From Drechslerella dactyloides (Eukaryota; Ascomycota; Orbiliomycetes; Orbiliales; Orbiliaceae), in NCBI GenBank assembly GCA_020064725.1, contig JAGTWJ010000002.1, positions 2,666,001 to 2,730,000 of the forward strand: a DNA stretch of 64,000 bases, in the 5' to 3' direction. A program made the translations under genes and the position numbers. Shown one piece after another: positions 1-13,400 of the stretch; the first letter of the stretch is position 1; each line of letters starts with the position of its first letter. Under the pieces are notes generated by a model. It had not been told where the DNA came from. It saw only the letters and a list, made by a program, of their open reading frames with translations, and made no database searches.

Positions 1-403
1 TTTCGTAAATGTGTAGCCAAACAGCGTATCCTGCTTTTCCAATCCCTCTATCAAAACATCCTATCCCATTGCACGGATCCGCCCACCGTAAAAATGACCA
101 AAACAGATTTAAGAAAAACTCCATTCGACCGCTATCATATCCGCCCATTGCATAGCCGCGTAAAAAAAAACAAGGAAACGATGCGTAAGCGCAACGATTA
201 TAGAAATACACTCAATCAAGTGAAAGGAAACGGGCCCTTGTGAAAAGCCCGGAAGAACCAAGAAAAAGCGATCGTGGTATGCCTTCGTCCGTATAAGAAA
301 AACAACGCCGTCGGGTAATGTGATGTTCGGTGCAAAAAGAAAGAAGAAGAATAATGTATAGAGAAGAGAATCGATCGAGGTTTGAACGAATAGGTTTCTC
401 TGT
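1..403. other. Non-coding, downstream of the 149-aa gene
   Basis: No supported gene. This is the 3' flank of the minus-strand gene ending at 404 and probably holds its 3' UTR. An open frame at 109-426 on the minus strand overlaps the end of that gene in another frame and has no recognisable content. Confidence 0.5.
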
Positions 404-853
404 TTATTCCTCGATGGCGTAGTCATCCTCGCCCTCCTCGCCGCCCCAGTGGACGGGGCCGAGCTTGAGGAACCGTAGGCGACGGCCCTCGCTGCTGGTC
501 GAGCTCATGCTAGTGCTTCGTCGTTTCTTGAGCATCATTGGCTCAACTGGGATGACGTTATTGGTGGCCTCGAGTTCTGGAGAGGCAATGGCTTCATCGG
601 AGGCCTCGCTCTTCGAGCTGATGGATGCCCGGCGTTGCTTTGGAGCGGAAGGATAGGAGTCCGAAGTGACTGGAGCGAGAACAAGAAAGTTGGATGGCCG
701 TCGCTGCTTGAGGACCTGTGGGGCGGCAGTTGGCTCTTGAGTGAGGGCAAGGAAGGTAGACTCGCGGTGAATCATAGATGGGTGGTGGGAGAGAGCCGAG
801 TGAGGAGTGTGGATTGGCTCGGACTGAGTCGGGGCGAGCTGTTGGAATTGCAT
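404..853 (-). CDS. Small basic Ser-rich hypothetical protein, 149 aa, with RRxS motifs
   Basis: I do not recognise a named family. The single-exon frame starts at an ATG preceded by CCGACAAG, a good fungal start context, and ends in TAA. The protein looks disordered and carries three repeat-like basic/serine modules: KQRRPS near residue 50, KQRRAS near 73 and KKRRST near 109. Two of these are followed by similar hydrophobic pieces, FLVLAPV and FLKLGPVHWGG. The RRxS form matches the protein kinase A target consensus, which suggests a phospho-regulated protein; that is inference. The tail is acidic (EEGEDDYAIEE). The composition and the internally repeated motifs support real coding. Function unknown. 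Confidence 0.65.
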   Translation of the reverse strand: MQFQQLAPTQSEPIHTPHSALSHHPSMIHRESTFLALTQEPTAAPQVLKQRRPSNFLVLAPVTSDSYPSAPKQRRASISSKSEASDEAIASPELEATNNVIPVEPMMLKKRRSTSMSSTSSEGRRLRFLKLGPVHWGGEEGEDDYAIEE

Positions 854-2311
854 CTTGTCGGTTGTTTCTATGAAAAAGTTGATAGTTGAAGTTTTCTTGT
901 TTGACGGTGGTATTAATATGAATGCGGGTTGGAGTGGCTTCGACTGGCGAGAGCGATATTAAATGCTATACAGGTGGTAGTATGACTTTTCCTTGGAATA
1001 ATGGTATGACGACGACGGCACTATTGAAACAGACTGGACTGGCAATATGAAGCACTGGCAGATTAGGACGGCGGATGGCTGGTAGAATGACGGAGAGGAA
1101 ATATGGAGAGGAAGAGGGAGAAGGAGGGTCGAGGAGGGAGTTCTTATATCTCGAGGGGGGACTCGAGGGGTGTGGGAGCTCGACGCAAACCAAGAGCGAA
1201 GGCAAATAGAAAAAGAAAAATAAAAGAGGGCAGAATGCACACACGCCAGCAACAGGAGATCGGACCGGGAAAAAGAACAAATGCAATTATCAAGCAGGAT
1301 TTATTTTCGTAGCTTTGTGATGGTGGTGGTGGTGCAGCGCAGCATCTGATTGTCACTGGCACTCGCCGTTAGATTGGCTGTTAGCTTCGGCGTATGGCCA
1401 TCCATCCTGCCCGACGCTCCGGGCGCCTGGGGTCAGGCAGGGGCAACGGACGAAAAAGCGTCCTTTGCTCCTTCCCCCACGTAATGGCGCTGCCTGGCGT
1501 GCTGCAGGCGATCGAAAGCGAAAGAGTTCCGCAAAACCTTCTTTCACGCTTAGCGTTTGGGATTGATTCCAGGGTGGGCGGCTTGGATGCACCGCACCCA
1601 AACACCCAAGACACTCAAGACATTCGTATGAGGTCACGTTGGACGTTGCGAACCGAATCGAGGCGGGGGGATAACCTTAATCCCCACGGCCTGGCCGGGG
1701 AGGGTCTTGCTCATTCCCCGTCGCGAGGAGATCGCAAGTCTAAACGGCAGTTCGTTTCTATTTCCAGCGGACCGTGGAACGCTTGGCTGTGCGAAGCTAC
1801 CACAGCCAATTTCTTGGACCTGCCCTTCGACAGCTCGAAACATGTCGACGGCGACGGGCTAAGGCATTCCTCTGTCACGGAGGGCGACGCAATTGGGGGA
1901 GGTGTGTGTGGGCTGCCTGCCAGCGAATGGAGGGCATGCTGGAGCATCGCGCGCTGTGATTGGCCGGCATGCTGCAGGTCAAAGGAGGGCAGAAATGCAG
2001 GCGCAGTCGTGCAAGTTGGTCAAAGCGAGGAGCATCTGCAGGGTACATGTAGCTGGCGATCGAGACCGGTGCGTGGTTGTGCCAGCTGGCGCGAGTGGCC
2101 GGGAGCGGTGACGATGGTCTGGCGGGCTGGCTGATGGTGTTGAGGAAAATTGCCCGTTTAATTTTGGTGAGGGAGGGTGGCCGGCTGGAGCTCCACACCT
2201 TCCTCTTCGTCCTTCCTCCTTGCTCGCTTCAAGGGGCCTGCGGCGTCGTCATTGGTCTCTCGTGCATTTAAGCTTATCAGCGCTCTGGCCTGTGACGTTT
2301 TGGGGTCTGCT

Positions 2312-2372
2312 CTTCTCTCTTTTTTTCCTTTCTTTTCTTTTCTTCTCTTTTCTTCTTCTTCCCTGCACCCTT
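2312..2372. repeat. Polypyrimidine (CT-rich) tract
   Basis: Almost uninterrupted C/T on the plus strand, with repeated TTTTCTTTTC and TTCTTCTTCC pieces. Such tracts are common in fungal promoters and 5' UTRs, but no gene is supported immediately beside this one. Confidence 0.6.
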
Positions 2373-3284
2373 TTCAGCTGGAGGCAAATCGGCGAGAGGG
2401 CGCTCGCCAGCCAGTCCTTCTGCCGGCACGTGGTGGATGCGCTCATTGTCCGTGATCCAGTCACTGCGATGCAATGCATTCACAGCACACCACTTTTGGC
2501 TGTCAAGTCGGTCATCCGGTGGAATTTTCCAGAGCCAGATTGCCGCTGGCTGAGATCCGCCGCTCGCATTCCTCGGGGACTTCGGACTCGGTAATTAGAA
2601 GACGAATGTCACCGCTAATTCCTGAGTGCGGCGTGTGCATGTGGTCAGCCCTCTTTTTGTCAGCCATGAATTACCAATTACCAATGGGCCGTATTGCCAA
2701 TCGAGTCGGCTCCTCGACCGACTGGCCGGCCCACTGACGCAAAGGAGGGCTGCATTTGCGAATCTACGGATTGACACACTCGCCGTCGAGGACCCTCTCG
2801 GGCTTATGCTCTCAACCCCGCGGTAGCCGGAGCTCTGACAAATGCACTTCGCGAACGGCTTACGACAGACGTACCTGTGCAAACGGGTCCTATTCGTCGT
2901 CGAGCGGTAAGGAGAGTTCCATATAGCGATGATTGCTTATTCGCACCGCCCCCACACTTGCAACCTCGCTTTCTGGATGTCTTTCAACAGGGAGATTCCT
3001 ACAGATGTCTGCATCAATATGCAATCTTTCATGCATGTCAATGTCCATCTCTCCCTGCTGTGATGCTGTGGAGGAGCCAGCCAGCAACCTTTTTCCTCTT
3101 AAGCTTCTCGCATGTGGGTCCTGGCACACCGCTTGGCCGCCAACCATTGGCACGCCTGTTCCTTCTTTCCTCGTCTTCTCCAGGAACTGCCTAGTCGGTC
3201 GAGCCCGGGGAAGGAAAACGGAAAGGCATTTGTTATCGGTGCGCACGGCACAATGTCGAGCCGGCTGAGCTGAGAAGTGCTCGA

Positions 3285-3304
3285 CGCTCGCTCGCTCGCT
3301 CGCC
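3285..3304. repeat. CGCT tetranucleotide microsatellite
   Basis: Four to five tandem CGCT units followed by the imperfect CGCCCGCC. A simple-sequence repeat in non-coding DNA. Confidence 0.7.
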
Positions 3305-5700
3305 CGCCTTGCCTTCTGTCGGCTCCGCCAGGATAGCCATCGGGTGATCGGCTGTACGAGTGCAGACGCACAAACTGAGCGAGCAGAGAAAGCAGGGCGG
3401 GCCCTTCGGCCTGCCGACTCTCTCTTTTTACCGTCCTGCTCGCTTGCAGGAGCCCAATGAGAAGACTCCTCCGTGAACCCCGTTTTACCAGCCTTACAGC
3501 CGACGGAAGAAGAGAGCTCTCAACCCCAGAGTGTCTCTGCCGTCACGAGCATTAGAAACCGAAAAAAAGGAAAGAAGGAAACAAAGGTATTCCCTCTGTC
3601 GGCAAGTTTGTGAATGCCGAAAGAAAAGGCAAAACGCCAATCTCGGGCGGAATTCCTGTCTCACTCGGACTCGGGTTGGGACCCGGTTCAAACAGCATCC
3701 GTAGGAAAGTCCACTATCATACCATTCTAGCCACAAACACCATGCCGAGCCGATGGTCGACACAGACCCATGTACCGGCGGTCGATCGAGCGAAGCGGCT
3801 TCGTGAATTCAAGGATGCCGACACCGTTAAGCTGCAGTTTCTATTGGTACAGTCTGCCAGCGATCTCACGGCTTACGTGTGCGGTAATCCACAAGGTATA
3901 ACATGAATATTATTACCTGAATCGATTGATGAAATTCGCTTCCACGGCGACGTCGACGGCTTAATCCGACCGAGAAAGGGTGCGAGTGGATCGCTCTGCC
4001 GAACCTTCGAATCTCGGCATGGCACGGCAAAATGCCCTCTGATAATCCTGTCGACAAAAGCAGTCTGCAGACTGCTGCTCACGTAGGGAATATTGTTACC
4101 CGTTGCAAGAACGAGGGTGTTGGAGGGTGTACCGCCTGGATGAATTCATGAAATCAAGTTGATCAATTGACCTTTGCCATCCAACAGGACCTGGATGCCG
4201 TGCAGATGTGCATGTAGGTAATATATGTACCGACGCACATACAGATGCAGCCATGTGACGTTGTGCAGCACGGCCATGGATGTCTGTACGGTGCACAGCA
4301 TAAGACCTACCTGCAATCCCATGTCCAGTTACACAATACGACAAATACTGGCGCGGGACAGCATCGAAAGAAATCCGTAGCTACACAAGATATGGTATAT
4401 CTCTGCACAACGAATATAGGCAACCATGGCGCCTGCAGGACAAAGAAATCCCCCAAGCCTTGGCTGGCTTATATTCACAATTGGTGATATATCACATATT
4501 TCAAAACTCCGGGGTGCGTCGTATCTGGGGACAGCGTCGCGGGGTGTGTTTTGGTCTCGCGACGCCTGCGTCATCTTACTCGCAGCTATCCCCGGTCCCG
4601 ATTTCAAGAAAATGCATACATCACCAGAACAGCAGATAACGACCTAATTTACAAGCCGGTCTAGAACCTGGGCCGATATCACTTCCTTCCGTCCGCCAGC
4701 GCTCGTGAAAAACTCCACCTGTCATGTATCCACGGCCATCGTCCGACGCCTCCACGATAAAGGACAGTCCATCCAAGAGAAAACCCGAGGATAAGCAAAA
4801 ACAACCCCAACCAAAAGCTAAAGTAGCACGCGATAATCGAATCACGAAAATCTCCAAAGCTGGAAAAGATTTTTTACAAAACTAAAAAACAGGCTGAATG
4901 GATACCGTCGGAATAAGCTCATCCCGGCCACCCACCAGCTTCTCCGCATTTTCCAGGCCCACCTGGCCCTGTCCATCCATCCATCCACTCCTGAGAGATT
5001 AACAAACAGCTCTATCGTCCATCTCCGAGAACGCGCAATAGCTGGATGGCAACGCTTAATCTGCAGCAAGATAATCGGGTCGGGCGAAAATAACGCATAC
5101 GACACCGATACGTATCCTCAGGAATGGGCAGACTCGACCTGTCCGGCGAGTCAGACACGCAAGCGAGGGAATGAGAATTTTTGTACCTTGCAGGGCGTCT
5201 GCGTGAGCCAGCGTAAGCTCGTGGCTGCCGAAAAATTCCAGTCCCGAATTTGTCGCGATATTTCCCGATAGTTGCATCCTTTTCTTTCGGGCATGCGTGT
5301 GAGGGATGGTCCTTGCTTTTTAACATCTGATTTTCTAGTCTGTAAGCGCATTAACTTGAACTGGGCGTCCCCGGTGATAAGATCCGTGCGCTAGCTCTAA
5401 TGGAGCTGCTGCTGCGCGCCTTTCCTTGCGAGGTTAGGGTTCGAAGGCCTGCGATCCATTTTCCGAGCTTCCTGATTCGTCGTGAATAATCGGAGAGGCA
5501 GATGCTTAACTTGGGATGCTTGTCCTTATCACAAGCTTGATGGATGCTGAAAAGGAAATTGATGCGCTCACCACACATGAAAATCGTGCTCACAGGCATC
5601 TGATTATTATGGCTTTGGTGTAGGAACGAGGCCGATGTCGAGACTCTCACGATCGATCGTGCCAACCACTGGGCTGCGATTCATCATATCGGAAACAGTC

Positions 5701-8700
5701 CGCTATACGATAGGAAATTGGAAAGCCAAGAAGCTGTTTTGGATCTTCATTGCGGATGATCCAAACGCATCCATCTCATGCGAATACATTTTACTGTGAT
5801 AGAAATGCGACGTTGACCTTGGAATACCCCAAATGATAATGGATAACCATAGCACCTGTAACAGCGATTCGGTTGCGGGACGTTATGCCGTCGACAGCCG
5901 CTGCAGCACCGTTATTCTGGATGACTATACCTAGGATACTACCTAATTAGATAAGCAGACATCGAAGTATGGGCTCGGTACGCGCTAAGTCTATGCTTAT
6001 GTAGGTGCGCCTAGGCTTGCTTGCATTTAGAAGGCCCAGGTTGATCTCGGTTTACAAAAAGATCCATTCAACGTAATCGATCTAGTATGTCCTGGTGGTA
6101 TAACTGATCGTCTACTAGATGATTCTGGAATTGAGTGGCCTCGAAGCTAGGCGCTACCGGGACTAAGGATGCCTCTTTCTTATTTCATAAAATGCACGGT
6201 ATATCCAGTGATATCTGACATCAGAAAAATGCATCCCTAATCGACTTGGCCGACGTCTCGAGCTGGATAGGATGCTCTTTTGCAGATTTGTCCTTGTGAG
6301 CTGGATGTCAGGGTTAAAACAAGTAAATGATTCCTCAGAATTAAAGCTTAGTTGCTTGCAACCTTGGCTGTGAGAGAAGGTTGATATACGGATCCTTCTT
6401 TGACGTATTGGATCAGGATCTAGGCATACAGATTAGCAGATCTGTGGATTATACTCTGACAACATGTATCTGCATATAACTTAAATCCTACCCACATAGT
6501 TGGGCAACTCGGATCTGCAGACTTAGAATACAATATATATCGGAGCGAATGTACGATAAGGCCTTATAAGGTGTAGTGCTTTGCCCGCAGGTTTATAATG
6601 ACAGAGTCGAGTATACCGCAGAGCCATCTAGTTTGAGTGACCCGACTTCTATGGCACGCGTTTGAGAATTAATTAGCACGCGTACTCTATTGTGAAATCC
6701 AGTGGTGAGCCGCTGCAATAATCGGTTTTGTGAGCTACCCAAACCCGAAATGGAACCAATCAATGAATATTACCAAAGACAGTAGTTCCCGAGATTAACC
6801 GAGACTAAACCGAAGGTTTGGTGGCTACTTAGGTTAGTATCTAAGTGGTATTATTCAATTACAACACCTAAAGATATCAAAATATATATATTTCATTAAT
6901 TTGGTATCTTGAGATATTTGGTGAGCCAGATACGCATACATGTGTCGAAAATTGATTTGCCAGATTGCGGAGAACTGTCAAATACTATGCTTAAAAATGC
7001 GAGCACTTCCGAGAAAATTTCTGTGTTCTGGTAAACGGTACTCGGGCTTCTCATCTATAAACTATCCGGCGTTCATCTATCTATACATATAGCTTCTCCC
7101 CAGAAGAGACTTCTCAGCGGTATCGAGTACGACAATCTGCACCGCCTTTCCTCACTATCAAGGCTTCTTGGGAATATAAAGCCAATCCTTTTGGACCTCG
7201 AAGGGCTCACAAGCATCAAGTTCCTCTGTCCAAACGCAATCAATACTGCTACCAAGGAGTTGATTGCCAAAAATCTCAATTCTTTTTGAAACCCTTCAGA
7301 GTCGACTTGATCGTCTGAACAGCAATGATGTTTGTTCCCCACGGGCACGGTTACCACAATTCTCTATCTAAAAAATCACCGTCTGGTAATCACGGTCTCA
7401 ATGCTGTTGCGCTGATCACCATCGCCACAACGCTCGGTATCCTTTTGATGATATTAATGATTATAATCATCCGCAACCAGTACCGTCGATACAAGGAAAC
7501 ATACATACTAAAGCAAATCCTTCAGCTTCAAAACACCGCACAACAACCAAATTCCACGGGATAGATGATCCCGTTCAAGGTACAAACGGCATTTAAGCTT
7601 AACGAATTATTTCAAAATGGTAAGGCAACAACCATTCTCACGATTATGCTTGCAAGTCAAATTTATAGATTAACAACGTGCAAAGATCGATCCACTCCAG
7701 CAAAATGTTTCGCTGCGATACCCTCTCAAGGTCGTCGCCGTCTTCATCACGTCTTTAGGTCAGCAATACGATACTGTTCCTGTAACCATAGGCAGCAACC
7801 GCATCGATCCACTTGGTTGTTTCGACAGCACACATAAGTGGGCATTTACTTTCATGCATTTGTTTTTCATGCAGCTGCTTTGCTCTCAGGTGGTGGACTA
7901 TGGATATTTTTAATTTATATGATTGATTGGATTCTTATCAATAGGATTACTGTATGGCCATTTTCTGTTACCGATAAAAATGATGGATACATCTGTTTTC
8001 TATAAATACTAGCGGCCTTCAAGGCGCGTAGTAATATTTCGAGCTTTTGTATATAAATATGAGGAGTAAGGACTTTGATTCGAACTGTTGTTCCATGGAA
8101 CATCTCAAGCTATACCTATAACCTTGTCAACGGTCCTAACTAGCTATGCTAATAAACTAGTTGATTGATACTGCCCTTCGCAACATACACAGAGCATCTA
8201 CATACTTTGGTAAAATCTTAAGTTTGTTAACGCGCGTGGGATTCTGAACGGTACTTCTGAATAGCATTGGTAGTAATATCAATATCTGGCATTCTTTGAG
8301 CTGATGTGATCAAGGACTGGGTCTCCTTCAGACAGCTGTACTTTAGCCGTGCCGGGGATACTAGAAAGCTAATGGGAGTCGGTTATCAGGTGTAGTTCAT
8401 GGGGTGTTGGTAGGTTCGCATTAAGGGCCATCAAAAAAGCATTGTTAAAGGTCAGTCTCGACACCAGCAAAGCCTGGCAGCGGTTAAAGGTCGTCTCGGG
8501 GATTCAGAATGTTCACATGGATTTATATACACCATGCTCCAACTAGCGTTATGATACCATCTCTAGATATACCAGCCATCGGCGATGCTGCTATGGGGTA
8601 CTTGCACTGGCAGCTATAGCTCTGCCAATTCCCTGACTATCGTAAATTGATATTTGTCTGGCTTGCAAGACGAAATTGATATCCCATAGTCGCTTCGCCG

Positions 8701-10450
8701 GTTACAGTACGGCAGTCTGGCTCGCGAGCCAACTTATTCGGTCTAAATTATCTGGGCGGATAATTTAATCGATATTTAATCTCCGCGAAACTTCAGCTGG
8801 CAAGCGAAGTCCTAGAGCTAATGCCATAGCCGGACCACGTTGTCGAAATAGTAGTGTAGAATACTTACTCATGTAACTCGAAATTTAGCATGTCGTTGAA
8901 ATACCGGTCCATGAATTTGCTGTTGTTCAAGGAGAGCATGCGGTAATATCGGCGCAAGAGGGCGTGTATATGCGCCCAATCTCCTGGATTGAGCCGCTTG
9001 CGTTAATCGGGTGCATATACGGGTTTTCGTCGTAAGATTCTACATCGACTGAGCGGACTATATTGCTAAAGTGGCAATTGATAGCCTGGGGGTGGTAAAG
9101 CAAAATTTCCAGTTCTTCATTCCACATTCGACTTCCCTTAGATGATTTGGATGTTCCCGAGGCAATGACGTACCGTCTTATGCTTCCCTATATTTCGCGG
9201 TAATTCATGTCAGATACTAGGATTGTTACAGCCCCGCCGTATTTGCCTACGTGCGGCTGAACGAAAAAAGTGTTACTAAGGTGTTATATGAAGTTCGGAT
9301 TATATTTTGCCTCGTTAACCGGGCCGCCGGTCTTTAGCTGATGATTATTCAAAGCTGAGCCTGTCGAATGTAGGATTATATTCACTCATGAAATGATTCC
9401 GTATTGTCTTTCGCATCATAGCTTATTCGAACCGTCCTTGGATTCCTGATACTTAGGCCAACGAGAGGAATTAGTAGAAATAGTCGGATGAACTTTGCCG
9501 GACTACATAGCGACGTATACATATTCAAAAGAGTTGTTATCCAAATTGATTTTGCATACAACATAGTCCAGAAGCTAGACGGGTGTGAGAACGCAATTTC
9601 TTTTGGTGACCGAGCACCCGTCTTGTTACTAGACTACATACAACATAGAGAATAGGCATTAATATCCGCATATCTAGATAGAATAGCCCAATTATTAGTA
9701 GTACTCAATCGATGAATTAACCCTAGCTTAACTAACGTGCATTAGAGCTTAGCCTTCAGTATCTTGCATGCGCATCAGTAAATCTAGCTTTTATTGTCTC
9801 GGAGAACATATCGTATTCCGGCCTTTCACAGGCCGAAGAACAACGTGCCGGTTTTGCGAGACAACAGCCTTTAGTCTTGGTGGTACATGTATCCATTATC
9901 ACTGATATATGATTATTCAATTGACCCATCGGACTTGGCCGGAATCTGGTGCTAGATGTTTTCAAATGGTTCCAATTTCCAAAAAAGCATGATTCACTGT
10001 AGAACTGTCGAAGGCACTGCATTGCATAAATTAACAGGGTATGCATCTGCAAAGTCTACGCGGATATAGGCATGGGTAGCTCGTATTTGTTGCATGCGTG
10101 TTCCGAGATTGTACAGGTATATTACCGTAATGGCCACAACCCAGTAGAAATCATGGCTGCCTCGACGCAGAGGACAGGGGATGGTTATAATATTTAATAT
10201 ATCCAATTAATTGCCTCATCCACACGCTTCAAAAACTTTGCAATGCAATTACTTTCGTATATACCATACGCATCTACTGCAGGCGAGTTGCACAACAGAT
10301 CCCGAAAATAATTTAAAATGGGCATGCAGTGCGTAAGGGCGAGTCCCGGAAGCGGGTTCGAGAACGCTAGCTCTAAAACCAAAACAGCATATCTCGCAAG
10401 GGTGTGACCCATAATTTTAAAGCAATCTAGATCGCCGGGCGGGTCCACCC
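5701..10450. other. A+T-rich gene desert
   Basis: No supported gene over about 4.7 kb. By eye the sequence is richer in TA, AATATAT and in-frame stops than its flanks, and open frames rarely exceed 90 codons. The only frame that looks non-random is a 79-codon one at 7325-7564 (plus) with one hydrophobic segment; I do not call it a gene. Decayed repeats, for example mutated by repeat-induced point mutation (RIP), are possible, but I could not recognise any transposon protein. Confidence 0.4.
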
Positions 10451-13400
10451 GCGTCCGAGGCCGTGCATAGCGTGGATGCAGTTTACTGGCGTGTTAATCA
10501 GGTCCTGGTCTATGCGCATGAAAGTACAGGTACTTGGGCCATTGGGTATGGTAGAATATCCGGACGCGCTATAACGTTAAGTAGGAAAGCCACGACAGGC
10601 GATGTATGGATGGATAGGGCAGCCGACCTATCGGTTGGGCTTGAGATCTGTACGCTTCGCTGCAGGTACCCGTAGACCCAAGGCGATGTGAGTTGTGATT
10701 CGGTTTTTTGGCAGAATGGAGCGCGGGGTTGTCGATTGTGGTAGAAGCAGCCCAGGCGTACGTACATGCATACGTAGGTCTAGTTCACTACTGTACTGTG
10801 CAGCGGTCGACGAACTACCGGCAGGATTTAAACAATGGCATTCATGAAAGCACTCATAAGGAGGCGTGGATATGACAGAGTGCTGGATATTTACGTCATT
10901 TTAAACCCCCGAGGGTGCAAAACCGGGCAATAGAGTATACAGCGCGCCTGTATATTCTTTTCGCTATCTAACGGCATTGCATTGCTTGCAGGTGACTGAC
11001 TTGAGAAACCCAAACACGCTCCCGTGTTGGATTTTGGTCTCAGCGCAGTGGGGCGTTTGTCATGTGACCCCTGAAATAGCAGTTGCCCAATACAAGCGGA
11101 GGCTGCAGGACGGAACGTCAACGTTACGTTGCGCATTAATTGCGGAGACTGTTTCCACACCCATCCGCCACGGCATGCGGAATGCCTTGACTTAAGTACC
11201 TATAGGTACTTACAGGCAGGAGTTGGAATACGAAGTGATGGGGATGTTTCACCAAAAGCGACTAGGGTGGAGTTCGGCATAAACGCTTGCAATGGAATGT
11301 AAGCTGCGCATGCATAAGCTAGTCGACGACATGCAAACCCAACGATAGATTCTGCCGGTGCTGGAGAATGTGATATTCGACTGCTAGGTTTGCATATGTT
11401 TCTATCCCGGTTATAGAACGTGCATGTTATAGGTGGTGAGATAATTGGATGTCGGGAGCCTTTGCTCGTCCGAGTTCATGGCCATGGGACCGGTGGAGAT
11501 GGATGACTATATATACCCTCGCATTACGATTCGATTGCACAATCGAGCACAATCCGTCTCCAAGAATCCACTTGCCGGAATTCCATTCGGCCTTCCGAAA
11601 ACTTGTCATAGATTTCCAAGTAAACTTGCATGTTACCGGGGCCGTCATGTAGCCCCGAGACCTTTCCCAATTCGCAACTAGCAGTAAAACCAGGGCTATA
11701 ATATCACACTTATCGCTGGCGCGCAGCCGCTCTTATCACACTGCAGCTTGGGAAAGACTCGGGAAAGAAAAGAGGAAACTTTCACTCTATTGAGCATACT
11801 CAGAGCCTTTAGGCTGCCAGCGAAAAGCTGATATCACACAACGCAAGCGTGTTAATCCCGGGATCCCTGCGGTGCAGGTCATGCATGTAGCTTCCAGCCG
11901 GGACACATCCGCGACGAACGAGGGCTCGAGAAAAAGGGCTCGAGGCCGAGCAGCTGCGCAGGCACAGATGTCGCTCCGCTTGCCGGCTTCCGTTTTCGAA
12001 GGAATCTCATGCATGCGCATTTGATTTGATTCCGAAACTTGGCTGAATGCACGTTTACGGTCGTCTGTTTCCCAATTCTTCGTCGTGCTTTCCCTTGCGG
12101 TTGGAATGGTGGACTGCATTTGGCGAATTTAATGCACGTGGACGAGGAAACGCGGACAAGTTGGTGACAGCGAGCGTGACACACGCACAGTACATGCGCG
12201 TACTTTTTGACAGTGAAAAGCACAAATGACCCCGTCCAAATCTGAGTTCACACACAACTAACTTATCGGGACGGGCCTCATCTCGGACCATGCAACGGTC
12301 TGTGAATTTGTGATAATTTCGCCTTGCATAATTCGCCAGCACAGCGCCCCGGTGCCATGTTTTTGACGTGTTTGCCGAGTCTTAGTGGCAAGTTTTAAGC
12401 TTAATCTCTCTACGTATCACATGAGTTCTTTTCTTTACCCTTCTTCGCGAATTTCGTCATGCAAGTTTCGAGATTACGATTTCACACGATTGCACAACTG
12501 TCATTCACGTTATCGCTTGCAGGAAGTTTGTGGTCTCGTGAGACCTTATAATACAAACCCCAGTTTCATAAGCTCATTTACCAAGGTCATGCTTCGAAGT
12601 AGAAACCAGTTTTCAGAGTGCGTGTGCAGCAAAAACGCTAAGATTTTCGATGTTGCTTGCTTATTAGGGGACGGAGAGATCAGCTTCTTTGATCATTGAC
12701 AATCTGTCGAGGCGGTGAGGTCCTGGTGAGAAATGTTCGTCTAAGATTGAACCCACTTTTTCTTGTCAGCTCGGGACTGCTGGCTGCTGGCTTGACGGGG
12801 TATTCCCCGACGGCAGTATCCCCTCCGATCTTTGACCATCGGCTGAGCGACAGGTAGCTATGTAGGCGAGCGAGATGGGTTTGATCCCGAGCTCCGGCCA
12901 GCGAAGCTAAAGATTGCTGCTAGTGCGTAGGCGGAATAGAATCCTGGGATTGGACTGGGATTGTTATGTTGCAGGCAGCTACACCATATCTCGCGCGATT
13001 GATAGCAAGGCTAGCCAAGATAGTTTTAACTTACCTAAGCCGACGCTTAGGACCGACGGCTGGAGATATAGTCATGACATGAGCCTGTTCGTCGTGAAAA
13101 CCATAGTAGCACGTACATGTTGGCGTCTCCGACGAGAGCTGACGTTGTCAAGCTGGAGGCTAGTGCACGAAGGGATACGAACGAGTTCCACGAAACACTG
13201 TGTTAGTCTCTCTTGGGAGCAGGGTCAATTCCGATAAACTCTGCCGTCATTATTGCACTGTGGGGGAAGAAAGACTCGGGGAACCCGCTTGGGATACGAG
13301 GATATCCGGACGTTTATGCTACCAAGATGCACGTATAAACGAGTGCCTCGCTCGTACATGGTCTTTGTCGTGCACATGGATCTGGCAGCGTCTACAGAAC

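Larger units (their letters stand above)
854..5700. other. Long intergenic region upstream of the 149-aa gene
   Basis: About 4.8 kb with only short, unrecognisable open frames. The longest, 246 aa at 1394-2134 plus, looks like chance. The part next to 853 is presumably the promoter and 5' UTR of the minus-strand gene. It contains a polypyrimidine tract near 2312-2372 and a CTCG microsatellite near 3285-3304. No transposon domain was recognised. Confidence 0.5.

Noticed and set aside
1394..2134. 246-codon plus-strand frame in the gene-poor region
   Set aside because: Irregular composition, no motif, no splice or promoter support; two other frames overlap it. Probably chance in G+C-rich DNA.
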